DNA from: Strongylocentrotus droebachiensis
Taxonomy: Eukaryota > Echinodermata > Echinoidea > Camarodonta > Strongylocentrotidae
Assembly: GCA_035222895.1 (NCBI GenBank)
Contig: JAVYIG010005381.1
Location: forward strand, 1 to 64,000
Reading direction: 5' to 3'
DNA length: 64,000 bases
Below the pieces are notes generated by a model that was not told the DNA's origin, made no database searches, and saw only the letters and a list, made by a program, of their open reading frames with translations. Positions 40,379-52,939 of the stretch are shown here, piece after piece; the first letter of the stretch is position 1; each line of letters starts with the position of its first letter. Position numbers and translations under genes: made by a program.

Positions 40379-43300
40379 TTTTTAATTTTTAATAATTTTT
40401 TTTTGACCGGGGGGGGGGGGAAGTCCCTGTTTTTCAGTACATTTTGGGCGAATTTAGGGCTGATTTTAACATATTATGGCCGGGGGGGAGGGGGCACGTG
40501 CCCCCTGTGCCCCCCCCCCCTGGATCCGCCACTGACAAAAATGTCCTGTCCCCGTTACCCAGTTCTCCTTCTTTATGACGGCCTAGTTCATAACTAACGA
40601 TACATAACATGTAGCACCTTTCTGTAACATCACGTGACGACCGGGTAGATATTTTATGAGCAACAAAAACCCTAATAAACCCAATTGGTTGAATTTTAAG
40701 AGCGATCCGCTTGTTTATTGATGAATAAATAAAGAGTCCGTGGTGACTTTAGGTTTTGTGCGTAATATTGGGAGGGGGAGGGGTGATCTCTGGTATAGCT
40801 AATAATGGGGGCTTTAAATTTCAACTTCCGGAGAAGCAAAGGAGAGCTGCTGCCTGTGGTTCAAATGTGATTTGATTTATTTATTTCTGTTTGATTTTCC
40901 TTTTCTTTTGCATTTGTACAAATATAACAAACAAAAAATTGCAAATTTTACACATGGCAAAATATATTATGTAGCATAAAGTAGGGCTGGTTGTAACTAA
41001 TCGCAAACATCAAACAGGACGGATGACAAAGTAAGCAAAGCTTGATAGCATGACTACTAATACAATATGGAGGAACTTCTCTTTATTGACGTTCCTCCCC
41101 CGTTTTGATATTAACCTGATTGTAAATGGAGAAAAGAAGAAGTCAAAAAGCTCTGGTGGAAACTCATGATCGTGGCTTTCAAGTATTCACATGACAGCCG
41201 TTCTGACATGGTGTATCTGGATCCTATTAATTGTTTTGGAGCAGAGCTTATAGGCCTGCTATAGCTTTCCATATAATTATTTTTGCAACGAAATCACGTT
41301 TCCCGGGTAGTGAGGCTCTTGATGGGAAGGGTACAAGGGCGGTAGTCACTTTTTTAGACACGCTAAGGAGCTATCATCAACAACACAATTTAAACAAAAT
41401 AGAAAGAAATATGGCCTCTTTAGGCCTGATTTTGATACTATGGTTACGTTATAACTGGTTTCAGCCAGCGTGCAGCAGTAGAAGTTTTTATAGCAGAGGC
41501 CCATTCGTGAGCAAGCAAAATATTTCAGCAATTTCTCTCAATCCAAAAAAATGTGTTCACTTGTGATCAGTTCAACAACCTGTGGACTTGTATGTTTGAA
41601 GATATTTGAGAATAATTTATTATAAATTCTAGCACAAGACCGCAAATTTACGTTGAATAATATGTGGGGCATAAATTCCAACCCGTCTCTTAATGTGAAT
41701 CTCCAAGAGTACAGCACTAGAATACGGGTCAATACAATATTACGTAATTAAATCAAAACAAACCAAGATCGAGAAAAATATCCATTTCGAAAAGTTTTCA
41801 AAAGTAGATGATTATTGCCTTGCAAATATATCTTAGTGAGTAATTAGTGAGTTCAAAACCGTTATTTTTGTTAATTTTCTACTTAGAAAAGCTGTGGTGG
41901 TGGGTGGTGGTGGTGGGGGGGGGGGGGGGGCAGTACCCCTCCTCTTGCCCATTCACTGTCATTATCAAACATTTCACCTTGCTTGAAAGTACAACCCTCA
42001 CGTAGATGGGCGGTGAGCTAGCTGAAGCAGGAACTAACTGATAATAACAGATCATGATTAACAATGATTCACATAGCCTCATCGTGATAGTGACTGTTAT
42101 TAACAAATTTACCTGAAGGATGTTTCATAGTTTAGGAAGCACGCAAAGGACATAATTGAAATTACGCGGTCTTGTGCATCCATATAACTAGCACAGTAAC
42201 CATACCATAACCTTCATATAACCTTCAAAACGGATGTTTCAAGATTTGCAAAGCAGCATAATAACAAGGAATTGGGCCTAATATTTCTATGATTGAATCG
42301 GAAATGTATTTGTTCAATCCACCTTAGTTTGTTGATTTAACTATTGGCATACATTTTTTAATCATAGTTCTGATCGATGTTTGTGCAAAAGTATGTTACT
42401 TTGTTTCTATTTGATAAGTCCAAATTAAAGACATGCAGCTGCAAACCTCAGCCTTTAATATTCTCTTGTCCCAATTTCTTTTTTTTATTTCTAGTCTCCT
42501 TCTTCTTCTCCTCCTTCTTTTTGTTCTTCTTCTTTTTTTTTCTTCTTCTTCTTCTCCCCTCCTTCTTCTCCTCCTCCACCTTCTTCCTTCTTCTCTTCTT
42601 CTTCTTCTTCTTCATTTTCTTCTCCTTCTTCTTTTTCTTCTGATCTGTATTCTTCTCTTCTTCGTCTTTTTAAAACTTCTACATCTATTTCCAGATATGT
42701 TTTTCTACATTCTTGTTTTACTCACGTAAGTGCATTCCTTTCAGCTCTCCAGGTATGTTTCACTCCGCTTGGTATGAGGTAACCGTACTTCTCAAGAAAA
42801 GCCTTTCAAATAAAAAAATAAAAAAGAAGAAATAATACCTTATTAAATGTGACCCCCGCCCAGCCCTCCCCCCGTCTTTTTAGAATGGTTAAAGTGGCCT
42901 TAAAATGAATACCGTAAACCACAATGGTTAGTTGAAAGAAAAATATCGAAGCGTAAGCAAGCAGAATAAAATTGATTTCATGTTTTCGACAAACATTAGA
43001 TTGCCATCTTGACATAGACCTATAAATACATTTTCTTCTAATAACTAACCTATATCAACCCAAGAATGTCTGTGAGTTTGTAGCAGGACTGTTGAAAACA
43101 AAAACACATTGATGCATGTAGTAGGGTTTTTTCTTTAGTTTTTGAGCCCCCCCCCCCTCCTCACAGGCTATTGATTAATAATATTCACACAAACAAACAA
43201 ATCAAATATATACGCATGTTTGAACGAATTCAAAATAATCTTTCTATGTATACAACAATTGTAGCAACTGCCACTTTACACTTTATATCAAATAGTGGAA

Positions 43301-43487
43301 CAATACTATTCAATTTACAAATAAACATCTGTTGTTTAATTAATATAACAATGCAATTTAGAGACATATAACTAGAGATATAGACTGATAGACAGACAGA
43401 CCGATACAAATAGATACATGTAGATAGATGGATCGTGTCGTGTGCGCTGGGAATAAGAGTCTTTTTGTTAATTGAAACTTTTCTTAC
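39415..43487. other. Gene-free repeat stretch
   Basis: No gene recognised. CAGTGGCGTACCCAGG at 39,914 looks like a hAT-MITE tip. 40,215-40,520 has long G and C runs, a TA microsatellite (40,350-40,370) and a T-run, ending at a GGATCCGCCACTG tip (40,522-40,534). G-runs also lie at 41,915-41,930, and a TTC tract at 42,490-42,670. Missing exons of MMP 2 should be sought here. Confidence 0.5.
42490..42670. repeat. TTC/CTT-rich tract
   Basis: Pyrimidine-rich low complexity giving Leu/Phe-rich frames; not a gene. Confidence 0.9.
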
Positions 43488-43898
43488 CATGTGTGATATT
43501 TTCCTTCCGACGGCTCTGTAAAATTTCCGACCGGGTTTGCTCGCACCTCGTATTATTCCCGACAAATCAATCAATTCATAGCGAAATGATGTGCTGACAG
43601 TATTGTCGACATTCCCGGTTGTTCCCACCGACGTTCTCGATACAGATACTTCATGGGTGTGTACGTTCATTCCCGAAACGACGACACCTCCCTGCCCATC
43701 TTGTCCCGTTGCGTTCCCGATTACATTCCCGGTGGTTCCCGAAACGACCTGGGATGAATGACTATGCACGACATGGGTACTTGTTTGGCTCTGTACTAGG
43801 ACGCTAGCTGCATAGATCGGAGGCGTTAACAATACTAAAACACAAAATGTGCTGAATGTCTTCAAAACTTTCCCAAGACCGCCCATTTCCCAAAACAT
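43488..43898 (-). CDS. Signal-peptide exon of an unknown secreted protein
   Basis: I do not recognise this protein. 137 codons run from ATG at 43,898 to a good donor (ATG followed by GTAAGA) at 43,487, ending in phase 0, so more exons probably follow. It begins with a clear signal peptide (core FCVLVLLTPPIYA). The mature part is rich in Val, Ser, Thr, Gly and His with a doubled GTTGN motif (SGTTGNVIGN, VGTTGNVDN) and no cysteine, then turns basic: GASKPGRKFYRAVGRKI. If the donor is not used the frame continues to 43,230, but that tail is low-quality. Its phase would fit the first known exon of MMP 2, but no prodomain sequence supports a link. Confidence 0.5.
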
Positions 43899-45267
43899 CT
43901 ATTTCCTTTTCACTGCAAGTCTCCACTTAAGTCTTAGTTTTTTTTTCGACGAATCCTTCTATACCTGTTCAAATTCACGAGTTAGCTCGCTTTGGATGAC
44001 AGAAAAATAAAGTGCTCTGGTCCAACAGCCAAACTTGACACACACCACGGGTGCATCGGAAAGAGCCAAACTGAGTGAGCTCGCGTTGAATGAGTAGTTT
44101 CCTTGCAAATTCGTGCGGAGATTCGATAGAAAGATAGATAGTACGTGAAAATAGATCAACCTTGGTATATGTAAGGTGATAGCAATTACTATTACATGGC
44201 CTCTGCCAAGTTGTGTGACCGGTCCCACCTTGAGATAGTTCGTTTTTTTTAAACCTAGATTATTCATCGTTCTGTTTGAGATATATGTCACATAACAATG
44301 AATACAAGATCACTTCTCCATCCCTCATCACCGAGAAGCATATTGTATACAACAGCAGGGACGTCCCATCCATCATTAGAAGCGGGGGGGGGGGGGGGGG
44401 GGGGGAGAAAATTAATCTTAGTTAAAGTGTCTTCAGTTCTTACGACACACAGTGATATCTGAACATTAGAGAAGTACTCCCCGCATCCCCCCCCCCCAAA
44501 AAAAAAAAAAAAAAATCAGCGTTAATATGGATGATCAAGAAAGAACTGTTGTTGTTTTTAGGTTCCGCTTTGTATTTGTTTTACGTTCTATTCTCGGTCA
44601 ACACGCTTCCTTTCGCTCTCATCCCCCTTTATCTCTCTTTCTATTTCGTTCTTTAATTCTCTCTCTCTCTTTTATCTCTTTATATTCATCTCTCCACTAG
44701 TATTCATGTCCGCCCCCTTGTATCTTAATTGCTTCCTTTCTTGCTACAATCTTCTTCATCTTGCCCCCTTTTCACCATTCTCCTTCAATGTCTTTATTCT
44801 CTCTTTCTCATTGACTAAGATGTCAAAAGAGCACTTTCTAGGTTTGCCTATTAATTGGTCAATAAAACGTACATAAGGTAAAAGAAATCTCACTTAACAT
44901 GTATGCACCATTCAAGGTTGACAAAATACACCATTATTATAGTAAAGAGGAGAATATGAAGCCGGTTTTTCACATGGATAAACCCTGACGTGACAACACT
45001 GAAGTGAAATCATCAGGTTATATTTTGTTTGGATGACAAGGTTTGTTTTTAAAGGGAAGCCCGCATCCATTTCAGGGTAGCTGAATACATACACAAAACG
45101 TTCTTTCATTTGATTTCGTTATTCTGACCCTGTCGACCATATAGGGATCGACCTTCTGACCGTATACACCTGAAATAATGAAGAATATGACGACGACCAT
45201 AATGACAAATGAAGAAGATGTGCATGGGAAGGAGACAGAGAGAGTGAAAGGAAAAGAGAAAGAAAAG

Positions 45268-45268
<1 letters not shown>

Positions 45269-45308
<40 letters not shown>

Positions 45309-45332
45309 GGGGGGGGGGGGGGGGGGGGTAAA
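45269..45332. repeat. GA microsatellite followed by G-run
   Basis: About 30 bases of GA units then a run of 20 or more G. Such runs often vary in length between alleles. Confidence 0.9.
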
Positions 45333-46567
45333 GGGAGGAGGCAAATGTAAATATGAAATAATTCATTGATTTTTATATAAAGCCTCTCGCAATAGGGAAG
45401 AGGTGAGGGTTGGAGGGGGATGAGGGCAGAGTTTCAGCAAGACTCAATTGATTTGTAAAGATATACTATAAGAATAATGGCGCGGAAAGAGGGAAGAAAG
45501 GAGAAACTAAGATGGAGAGATGTGAAGAGAAAGAGTGAGAGAGGAGGAGGAGTGAGGAAAGGATGAGTTGAGAGGATGTTAACAACAAGACAAGACAGGT
45601 GAAGGTGGGAAACTGGTGGAGGGAGGGGTGATGGCTCTCCATGTCGAGGAAACAAGGTAGAACTTTGATTATTTTTAATTGTTTGAAATTGTGAAGTCAC
45701 AGTGTTTCACTTATAGTTTACACAAAGTACGACATTGTGAGACAAACCGTGGCCATAAAAATAATCGCACTGTGTTTGCTTTTTACCACTACGAACAAGG
45801 AGAAATTATGATATTTGTCCGGTTGTTAATTCAATACCCAGCACCTTTGTTTTACCCTACTTTCTCTCTTGTGCCTAAATTATCATATTATTACTTGCTA
45901 ATCAACCTGTCAATCATCAATGAGTTTTTGATGATTGTCATTTTATTTTCTTATTTTGTATGAATTCAGATAATGTACCTTTTGTTTCACCCTTGAAATT
46001 CTTCGCATATAAAGCAATGTTTACATGTCTTTTAACGGTCAATGTATATATTTGTCCAATGTCATTCACCAAGGATATCTGGTTTGCTCACATGTAAAAC
46101 TTTAGAATGAATTCAAACTGAATTGAACTGAAGGCATTGTGCTTATCTTCTTTGCATATGATAAAGGAATATCTTCAACAATTTAGTACAAGTCTAAAAT
46201 ATCACATGAACCATTTGATCAATTACTACGCAAAGTTTTTAAATTCGTTGTTATGGCAATTTCCAAACGGAAGTGGAAATGGATACCTTCAAAGTGTAAC
46301 CACTAATCCATTATATCAATTAAATGCAACAGCTTTCCTAGAGGTCAGAGGTCATGCCACAATGGCCATTGTCACGATAGTAGAGAGATATAAAGTGATT
46401 CTGATTCATGTTTGGATGGAGATTAATAATTGTTCACTTGTCTACAGCTCAGTCTGTCAATTGATACTAAGTTCTTTTGTTAAAATTAAAAACAACGTTG
46501 TCTACAGAGTGAATGACAAGTATTGAATGCACAAAAAACTTTATTCTCATTTTCTTTCTCTGTTCAC

Positions 46568-46766
46568 TTAAAGCCCCACTGTCCTACTTGTAGCTACTTG
46601 CTCCCTCTATATAGAAAACTTCCCCAATCGGTGCCTGTTGGTCCCCCATGTCCCTCTTTTTCGTATGTTAGTTGAGAGCTGAGTTGATGAGATAGCCACC
46701 TGTCAGTGACCTGGCTGGGTGGTCTAATCCCTTCTAGCCCAGTAGTATTGACGGTCTTTAATAGAA
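46568..46766 (-). mobile_element. 3' half of the composite SINE, inverted
   Basis: Reads as the reverse complement of 29,990-30,184: AAAGCCCCACTGTCCTACTT, TAGCTACTTGCTCCCTCTAT, CCAGTAGTATTGACGGTC. About 90% alike by eye. The tRNA head is absent, as in a 5'-truncated copy. Confidence 0.7.
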
Positions 46767-47054
46767 TCTCCTGATCTTCATGCGATGGGAAAGTTATCTG
46801 TATACTAGTATTGATGGTTTAGTTATTGTACTATCCAACATCTAAATAACATTCAGTCCAAAGTATAATATAATTTTACAGGTTTATAAGAGAGCATCAC
46901 ATAGTTCCTCCTTGTTGCGGAAGGCTTATAAACTGCACGATGTTATAGTAAATATAACACACGTGTGTCGATGTAATAAACGAAATCAACAGCAAATATC
47001 AAAATACCAGAGCTATTATGTGTTCATTCTTCTCGTCCCTGATGAACGTGCTGT

Positions 47055-47430
47055 ATCAAAGAGAAGGTTGAGTTCTGGTAAGGTGAACAAGAATTTGTGA
47101 GATTTCTCATTCATTGTGTGTCAATTAGAAGACTATCAAAGTAGAAGTGTTCCCCGAATAGGACTGCTCTTGAAATGCTGCCAGCACTCGGAACAATATA
47201 ACTGTAGAAATTACCATAGACCACTTGTGTTTGATGCCACGTGTTTATTGTTAATCTAATATATTCTTATCTTTGTGCAGCGATTTTTGCTGTACGTAAT
47301 TTCCAGCAAGAATTTGTGAACATTTGTATGATTCCAAACTAGGTCATCAGGCATCAACCTTTCCACATAATATCAAGTCTGTCTCCCTCACCTGGCAATC
47401 CGCATGAACAGAACTCAACTCTATCTTAAA
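47055..47430. mobile_element. MITE family M, copy D
   Basis: Tips CAAAGAGAAGGTTGAGTTCT and AGAACTCAACTCTATCTTAA form the family inverted repeat. The interior is more diverged than in A-C but keeps AGTGTTCCCCGAATAGGA and CATCAACCTTTCC. Confidence 0.7.
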
Positions 47431-48662
47431 AGTCATTAAGGTTTCCTTCAATTGGTCACTGCGCAAGATTTGACATCTCCAGGAAGCTATTAGAGACAAT
47501 TATAGTGCCTCCTCCGATATCTGATTAAAGCAGTGATGGGTGTGTGTCACCTGTGTCACCAACTTGACCTAGGAGTTTGATGAGGGGTCAGTGTTAATTA
47601 GCATATTAAGCGACTTAGCCATCGAAATGAAGTTGATGAATATGCTATGTCAAAAAACTGTGTGGAAAATGAATGAGATATCAAAATCCTTACTCCTGTA
47701 TCGAAATTGCATCCTCAAAAACTGCTGCTGTTTTATTTCCTTGAGTTTACCGTATTTCTAAAAAAAATCTTTCATTTCATTCTCATAATATCACATCAAG
47801 TCGCATTTCATGGATCAGATGTACATTTTCCATGTAGCTGGTATATTATATGTCATCCAGGACGTGAAGCTTATATACACATAACCATTCATATTCTATT
47901 ATATAGCGTGCGTCCCCACATCTCTATGACTAAAAAGATTAAAAAGGGATTCTAAATAGGAAGGTTTGGGAATGACAATAAAAGAGTTATTTCACCAACT
48001 GATTTGCTATTGAACTTTATTTAAGCCGATCATTTCAAATATTTCTTATTGGAATCACGAATGGCTTTGGACCCCTGTGAATTGTGACCCATGACGGTTG
48101 CATTTGCTTTCATTTTTAGTGGTGACATTACAACTACGTAATGACCTATACCATTTTAAAACTGAAATCTTGTTCTTTACTCTAACTTTATTGTTTTACA
48201 TTGAATTTAGGGCTCAAAGTGGTCCAGAATCTGCCCGATCCTTTATAAATCTCTACACACTTGAGTCGAGCCGTCGAAGATGGCGTTATCCACAAACTCA
48301 TAATTATGCTTACTAGCCCAGCTTTCGCCGGGCGTCCTAATTTAATGATCATGCCATCATCGGCTGGTAGCAAGTACAGTGATCCAGATCACATTTTCGG
48401 GAGCAAAAAATAAATAAATAAAAAAATAAATAAATAAGTGCTCACTAATGCCGAAAGTTTGTGTCTGGGTATTACTGTTTTAGATTTAATTAAGGGCTCA
48501 AACCAGCATATCGGTTTGGTTTGGGACAATCTTTTATAACAAAAAGTCAGGTTAGGTTGAATGCAGGTATATTATGAATGGATGGAGGTCTTCAAATGAC
48601 GTGGGATGACGCGGTGTCTTTAATTTTCAACGTATACAATATCAAATTAAACATCTTTAAAT

Positions 48663-48870
48663 GAAACGATCGCATTGTGACGTATGTTGCGAGCTGCCTT
48701 CTTATTTCGCAGACATTCACTTTCGCTCGCGGTACACTGTTATCGCACTGACACGACGAATCATGAATGAAAGCGAAAGTGAATGTCTGCGAAATAAGAA
48801 GGCAGCTCGCAACATACGTCACAATTTCGATACTATCGGTTATTTTTTGGCGATCGTTTCATGCCCATGT
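48663..48870. mobile_element. Inverted-repeat element with 54-bp perfect arms
   Basis: 48,674-48,727 is the exact reverse complement of 48,772-48,825, with a 44-bp loop. Outer GAAACGATCGC (48,663) pairs with GCGATCGTTTC (to 48,869). No coding content. Confidence 0.8.
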
Positions 48871-49117
48871 AACGCATTTGCATTTGGGGGGCGGCTGATT
48901 TTCGATAAAAAAGTCGATATATCTTCGTTATGTGATCATGGATTTTAATGAGACTTGTATCATTCTTCATGGTATTATTAGGTCTATATCGTCAGCTAAA
49001 GAAAATCCTGGGGTGGACTATCCCTTTAAGAAACGTTCAAAGTGCAAATTGACGAGTTTACACAAAACAAGTAAGTCTTTTTTGCGCTTGCATTCTTTAT
49101 TGTTTATACTTCTTTCA

Positions 49118-50160
49118 TGTTTACATATGCTCATATGGTAATATATTTATGCTGACTTGATTTGTATTATATAATTCTACCAATTAACTTCTAATTCTAC
49201 TATTTAATTTCTTACCTAAACATCCACGCTTACATGTACATAACATAATTCTTTCACATTGGTTTTGAATGTGTATAGCCTGTGCTTACGTTCGTCACTT
49301 ACATGTTCATATTTACAATTCATCATTCAAATCCTAACACATTATTGTTGACATATCAATTAACTTGAATTCCACTGCTTGTTAATTCTATTTGCCATTA
49401 TTCACTTTTAATATGTGCTAGAAATCCCATGCTCATATGGTAACATATTTATGCTGACTTGATTTACATTATACAATTCTACCAATTAACTTTACGCTTT
49501 CTTAGCAGTCAGGTAAAATAACCACCACCACCACCACCACCACGACATGTATACCGAATTCACTATTTAATTTCTAACCTAAACATCCACCTTTACATTA
49601 GACAATACTTTCACATTGGTTTTATTGTGCAAATTATGTGTTCATGTTCGCAACTTACCTTTTCATATTTACAATTCATCGTTCAAATCCTAACACACTA
49701 TCGTTGACATTTAAATCAACTTGAATTCCACTGCTTAGTAATTCTATTTGCCATTATTTACTTTTGATATGTGCTAGAAATCCCATGCTAATAATGGTAA
49801 TATATTTACGCTGACTTGATTTGCATTATATAATTCTACCAATTAACTTCTAATTCTACTATTTAATTCTAACCTAAACATCCACCCTTACATAACATAA
49901 TGCTTTCACATTGGTTTTTATTGTGCATAGTCTGTGCTTATGTTCGCAACTTACATGTTCATATTTATAATTCAATGTTCAAATCCTAACACCTAAACAT
50001 CTATCCTTAAATAACATAATACTTTCACATTGGTTTTTATTGTGCATAGTCTGTGTTTATGTTTGCAACTTACATTTTCATATTTACAATTCATCGTTCA
50101 AATCCTAACACATTATCGTTGACGTATTAGTCTACTTGAATTCCACTCACTGCTTAGTAG
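49118..50160. repeat. Tandem repeat of about 310-350 bp, three-plus copies
   Basis: Units start near 49,128, 49,430 and 49,785 with TGGTAATATATTTATGCTGA and include ACATTGGTTTT, TCAAATCCTAACAC and TGCTAGAAATCCCATGCT. A partial unit follows to 50,160. The second unit carries a 3' SINE tail plus ACC run (49,499-49,541) in its middle. Confidence 0.75.
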
Positions 50161-50175
50161 AATTAGAAGTAGTAT

Positions 50176-50253
50176 TATTAGTAAGTCGTAGTAGTAGTAG
50201 TAGTAGTAGTATAGTAGTAGTAGTTGTAGTAGTAGTAGTAGTAGCAGTAGTAG

Positions 50254-50292
<39 letters not shown>

Positions 50293-50320
50293 TGATAATA
50301 GTAATAATAATAATAACTAG
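50176..50320. repeat. GTA then AAT trinucleotide arrays
   Basis: AGT/GTA array grading into AAT units; makes poly-Tyr, poly-Val and poly-Ile frames that are not genes. Confidence 0.9.
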
Positions 50321-50348
50321 ATTTGTAATACTTGTTTGGAACAAGTAT

Positions 50349-51519
50349 AGGTGGGCTGGTCCAACTAAAATTTAAGACAAAATAAAGGGTACATTTGAGA
50401 TAGCTTATTGTCTCAGCTACAACATACTCGAAGTTCAGCGTAAACGAAGCTAAAACGACGGAGATATTGCTCGCGAAAGACGGGAATGTAGAATCCATTT
50501 TTTGAGAAATATCATGTCCCATAGAGAATACACGCAAAATGTGAAAAAATGACATGCCTCCTTTAATCGCAAATATACGCCATGATGCCTTCGTCAAAAC
50601 ATATCAAAATTTAGAAGAAAATCGATCAATATTTACAGAGATACAATTGATTTTCCAAAAATATGCTGACGTCATAATAACCAAATTGAAATTATGAGTT
50701 CGGAGCCCATTATGATGACGTCATGAGTTAATTGAGGGTCAAATCATATCTCCGATTCATACTCTAACAAAATATGAAAACAAAAATTGGATCACCATGT
50801 ATCCTAAAGAGTTACAATGGGTTTTGTAGAGGCATGTTTTTGCCCATATATGCTATGTATTACAAGAGCTCGCGCGTACGGAAATTTATGTTAAACGGTC
50901 GATCATTCCGTTATTTATAGTCATAAAGAGACAAACATGGTATCAATTTGTTTGTTAAAATATGTGAATTATTATGAAAGAAAAAAATGGCAATTCTATG
51001 TTGTGTAATAGTTTTACGCGCGAAAACGCGCGCGCATGCTCGCGCGCGCGATTTTGTATAAAATGCTTAGAATTGCCTAAAACGTATGCAAAATGATTTT
51101 GAGACGATTTTGAGCATTTTTAAATTTTGCGCGCTCATTGACGCGCGGATGTACGCGCACGCGCGCGTTATTTGACCTGAAATTGACCGGACGATAATTG
51201 ACCTTGATCATGATAAATATGAATAAAAAATACCTTTTGGTTATGAACATATGATCATAAGTTGATTTTCGTAAAATTTTACAAAATGGCGCCTAGATGA
51301 CGTCATCAGTCAAGGTCAATGTTGAAAACGTTATTGTGCTTTGTACATATGCCTATACATATGTGTGCCAAATTTCAAGGCATTTGATTGAGTCATTTCC
51401 AAGTTATCTTGCCAACAAAAAAGTGGTTAGAAATAAGAAAAATATATAATAAATAAATAAATAAATAAAGGCAATTCTAACGAAATTATAAGGTGGTCTG
51501 TACGATATACAGCCCACCT
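50349..51519. mobile_element. 1.17-kb element with AGGTGGGCTG tips
   Basis: AGGTGGGCTG at 50,349-50,358 is mirrored by CAGCCCACCT at 51,510-51,519; AAT microsatellite flanks both sides. The right end also forms a hairpin (AGGTGGTCTGTA with TACAGCCCACCT). The interior has repeated TGACGTCAT motifs and long CG-alternating patches near 51,015-51,052 and 51,128-51,170. No protein seen. Confidence 0.5.
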
Positions 51520-52882
51520 GATAATAATAATAATAATAATAATCATAACAGTAATGATAATAATAGTAATAGTAATGATAATAATAACAACTGAGAATTT
51601 TATACGCATATATACATGACTCAATAAATTTTACTTTGTAATTGTACCTGCATCGAATCATTCAAAACATATCTTATATTTAAAAAAATGATTCTAAATT
51701 CATACGCAACATATACCTCTGCAGATAGAAAAAATATGTAACATAATAAAAAAAGGTTTGGAGCTAAATGGACCCTATTGGAATGGAAGAAAATGCATCA
51801 GACATGCTCTGTGCACACAAGGTATTACATATCACGTATCTCTGTGCAGCCGGTACCGATCCACCACTGTGCATTTGTATTAAGTGCTGGGACTGCATGT
51901 GACAGAGACTATAGGCGACACAGATCTCAAACTGAATCATCTCACACACAAAATTCGCTCGGCAAAGATGTGATGGTCTTACATCTTGGAGACGCGGGGG
52001 TTAATGTTGACCAATCAAAACTAGTCTGAAATGGTTGGAAAATTATAGAAATATCATATAAAAAGGACTTTCTCAAACTAAAAATAAGAAGAGGGCGGTA
52101 TGCCAAATTGTGACATGGTAATAGAGCTCTGTCACCCGACTCGTTGATTTTACAAAGAAAACGAGCTAAAAACAACAGTAAATTTGCTACTTTTAAAAAT
52201 AAAACATAATAGTCGATCACAATGAAATTGTAATTTGTTAGCTAAACTAGAAAGAACATAACCTTTGTCGTATTATGTATTATGATTTAACAAAAAAGTC
52301 GGTGTTTTTCACGTTATCCTCCATAGAACATTTTTTGCTAATATAACAAGCGCTGTTCAGTGACCCAAACGTTTTGATATGTTTTCGAAAAATATCATAT
52401 TTTGTTGCTCCATGGTGTAACAATTTTGTTATACATCAATCACATTATTTAGAAAAAGACAGTGCTGTATGAAACAAACTTCAATGAAGGAATATTAGTA
52501 TATATAAACCCATTTAAAGAAACTAATCCCATACCCTGACTTTCATGTATAGTGATGGAACCTAAGGTAAAGTCTGGTGGAATACAACTATTTTTACCCA
52601 AATTTGTCAGACTTGTGCAAATCATGGTATTTCAAAAGGAAATCTTTCTACTGATCTGCGATATCAAGAGATTTGGGAATGACGTGAGCAGACATGGTAG
52701 ATGAAAACAATAAGGAGGAGGAGCATGAGATGGTGGAGGGAAAGCCATGGTAGCTTTTGACGATTAAGACAATTTGACAATTAAGACTGAAAAAAACCTT
52801 TTGTCTCTTAAAATCATGAAAATTATTTGTTTGTCTTGATAACTAAAATTGTCGTGATGGACTTGGGTCTTTTTTCATCTCA

Positions 52883-52888
52883 TTTATT
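52883..52888 (-). promoter_or_regulatory. Candidate poly(A) signal for the lectin receptor
   Basis: AATAAA on the minus strand, 52 bases after the stop codon at 52,940. Confidence 0.45.
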
Positions 52889-52939
52889 CAATTCTTGAGC
52901 AGCACAATAATACTACTTAATTCTCAATCATAGTACTGT

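Larger units (their letters stand above)
43899..52882. other. Long gene-free repeat region
   Basis: No convincing exon. Contents: G and C runs (44,382-44,405; 44,488-44,515), GA plus G run (45,270-45,330), purine-rich minus-strand tract (45,380-45,660), SINE 3' half (46,568-46,766), MITE copy D (47,055-47,430), a 54-bp-arm hairpin (48,663-48,870), a tandem repeat (49,118-50,160), GTA and AAT arrays (50,176-50,320), and a 1.17-kb TIR element (50,349-51,519) followed by AAT microsatellite. Nothing else stood out. Confidence 0.5.

Noticed and set aside
39914..40534. Single MITE spanning CAGTGGCGTACCC to GGATCCGCCACTG
   Set aside because: The two tips differ and the flanks show no duplication; they are more likely ends of two different elements.
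42121..42230. Minus-strand frame with WYGYCASYMDAQDRV as missing MMP prodomain exon
   Set aside because: Only the YGY resembles a prodomain; the rest does not, and no acceptor is evident.
43488..43898. First exon of MMP 2
   Set aside because: It has a signal peptide and a compatible phase, but no MMP prodomain sequence, and no exon supplying it was found between 33,398 and 43,487.
46137..46526. 129-residue plus-strand open frame
   Set aside because: No recognisable domain, low-complexity composition, no splice or codon signals, and it lies in repeat DNA; probably chance.
51942..52220. Possible minus-strand exon FDWSTLTPASPRCKTITSLP
   Set aside because: A plausible acceptor precedes it, but no donor, partner exon or family similarity was found.
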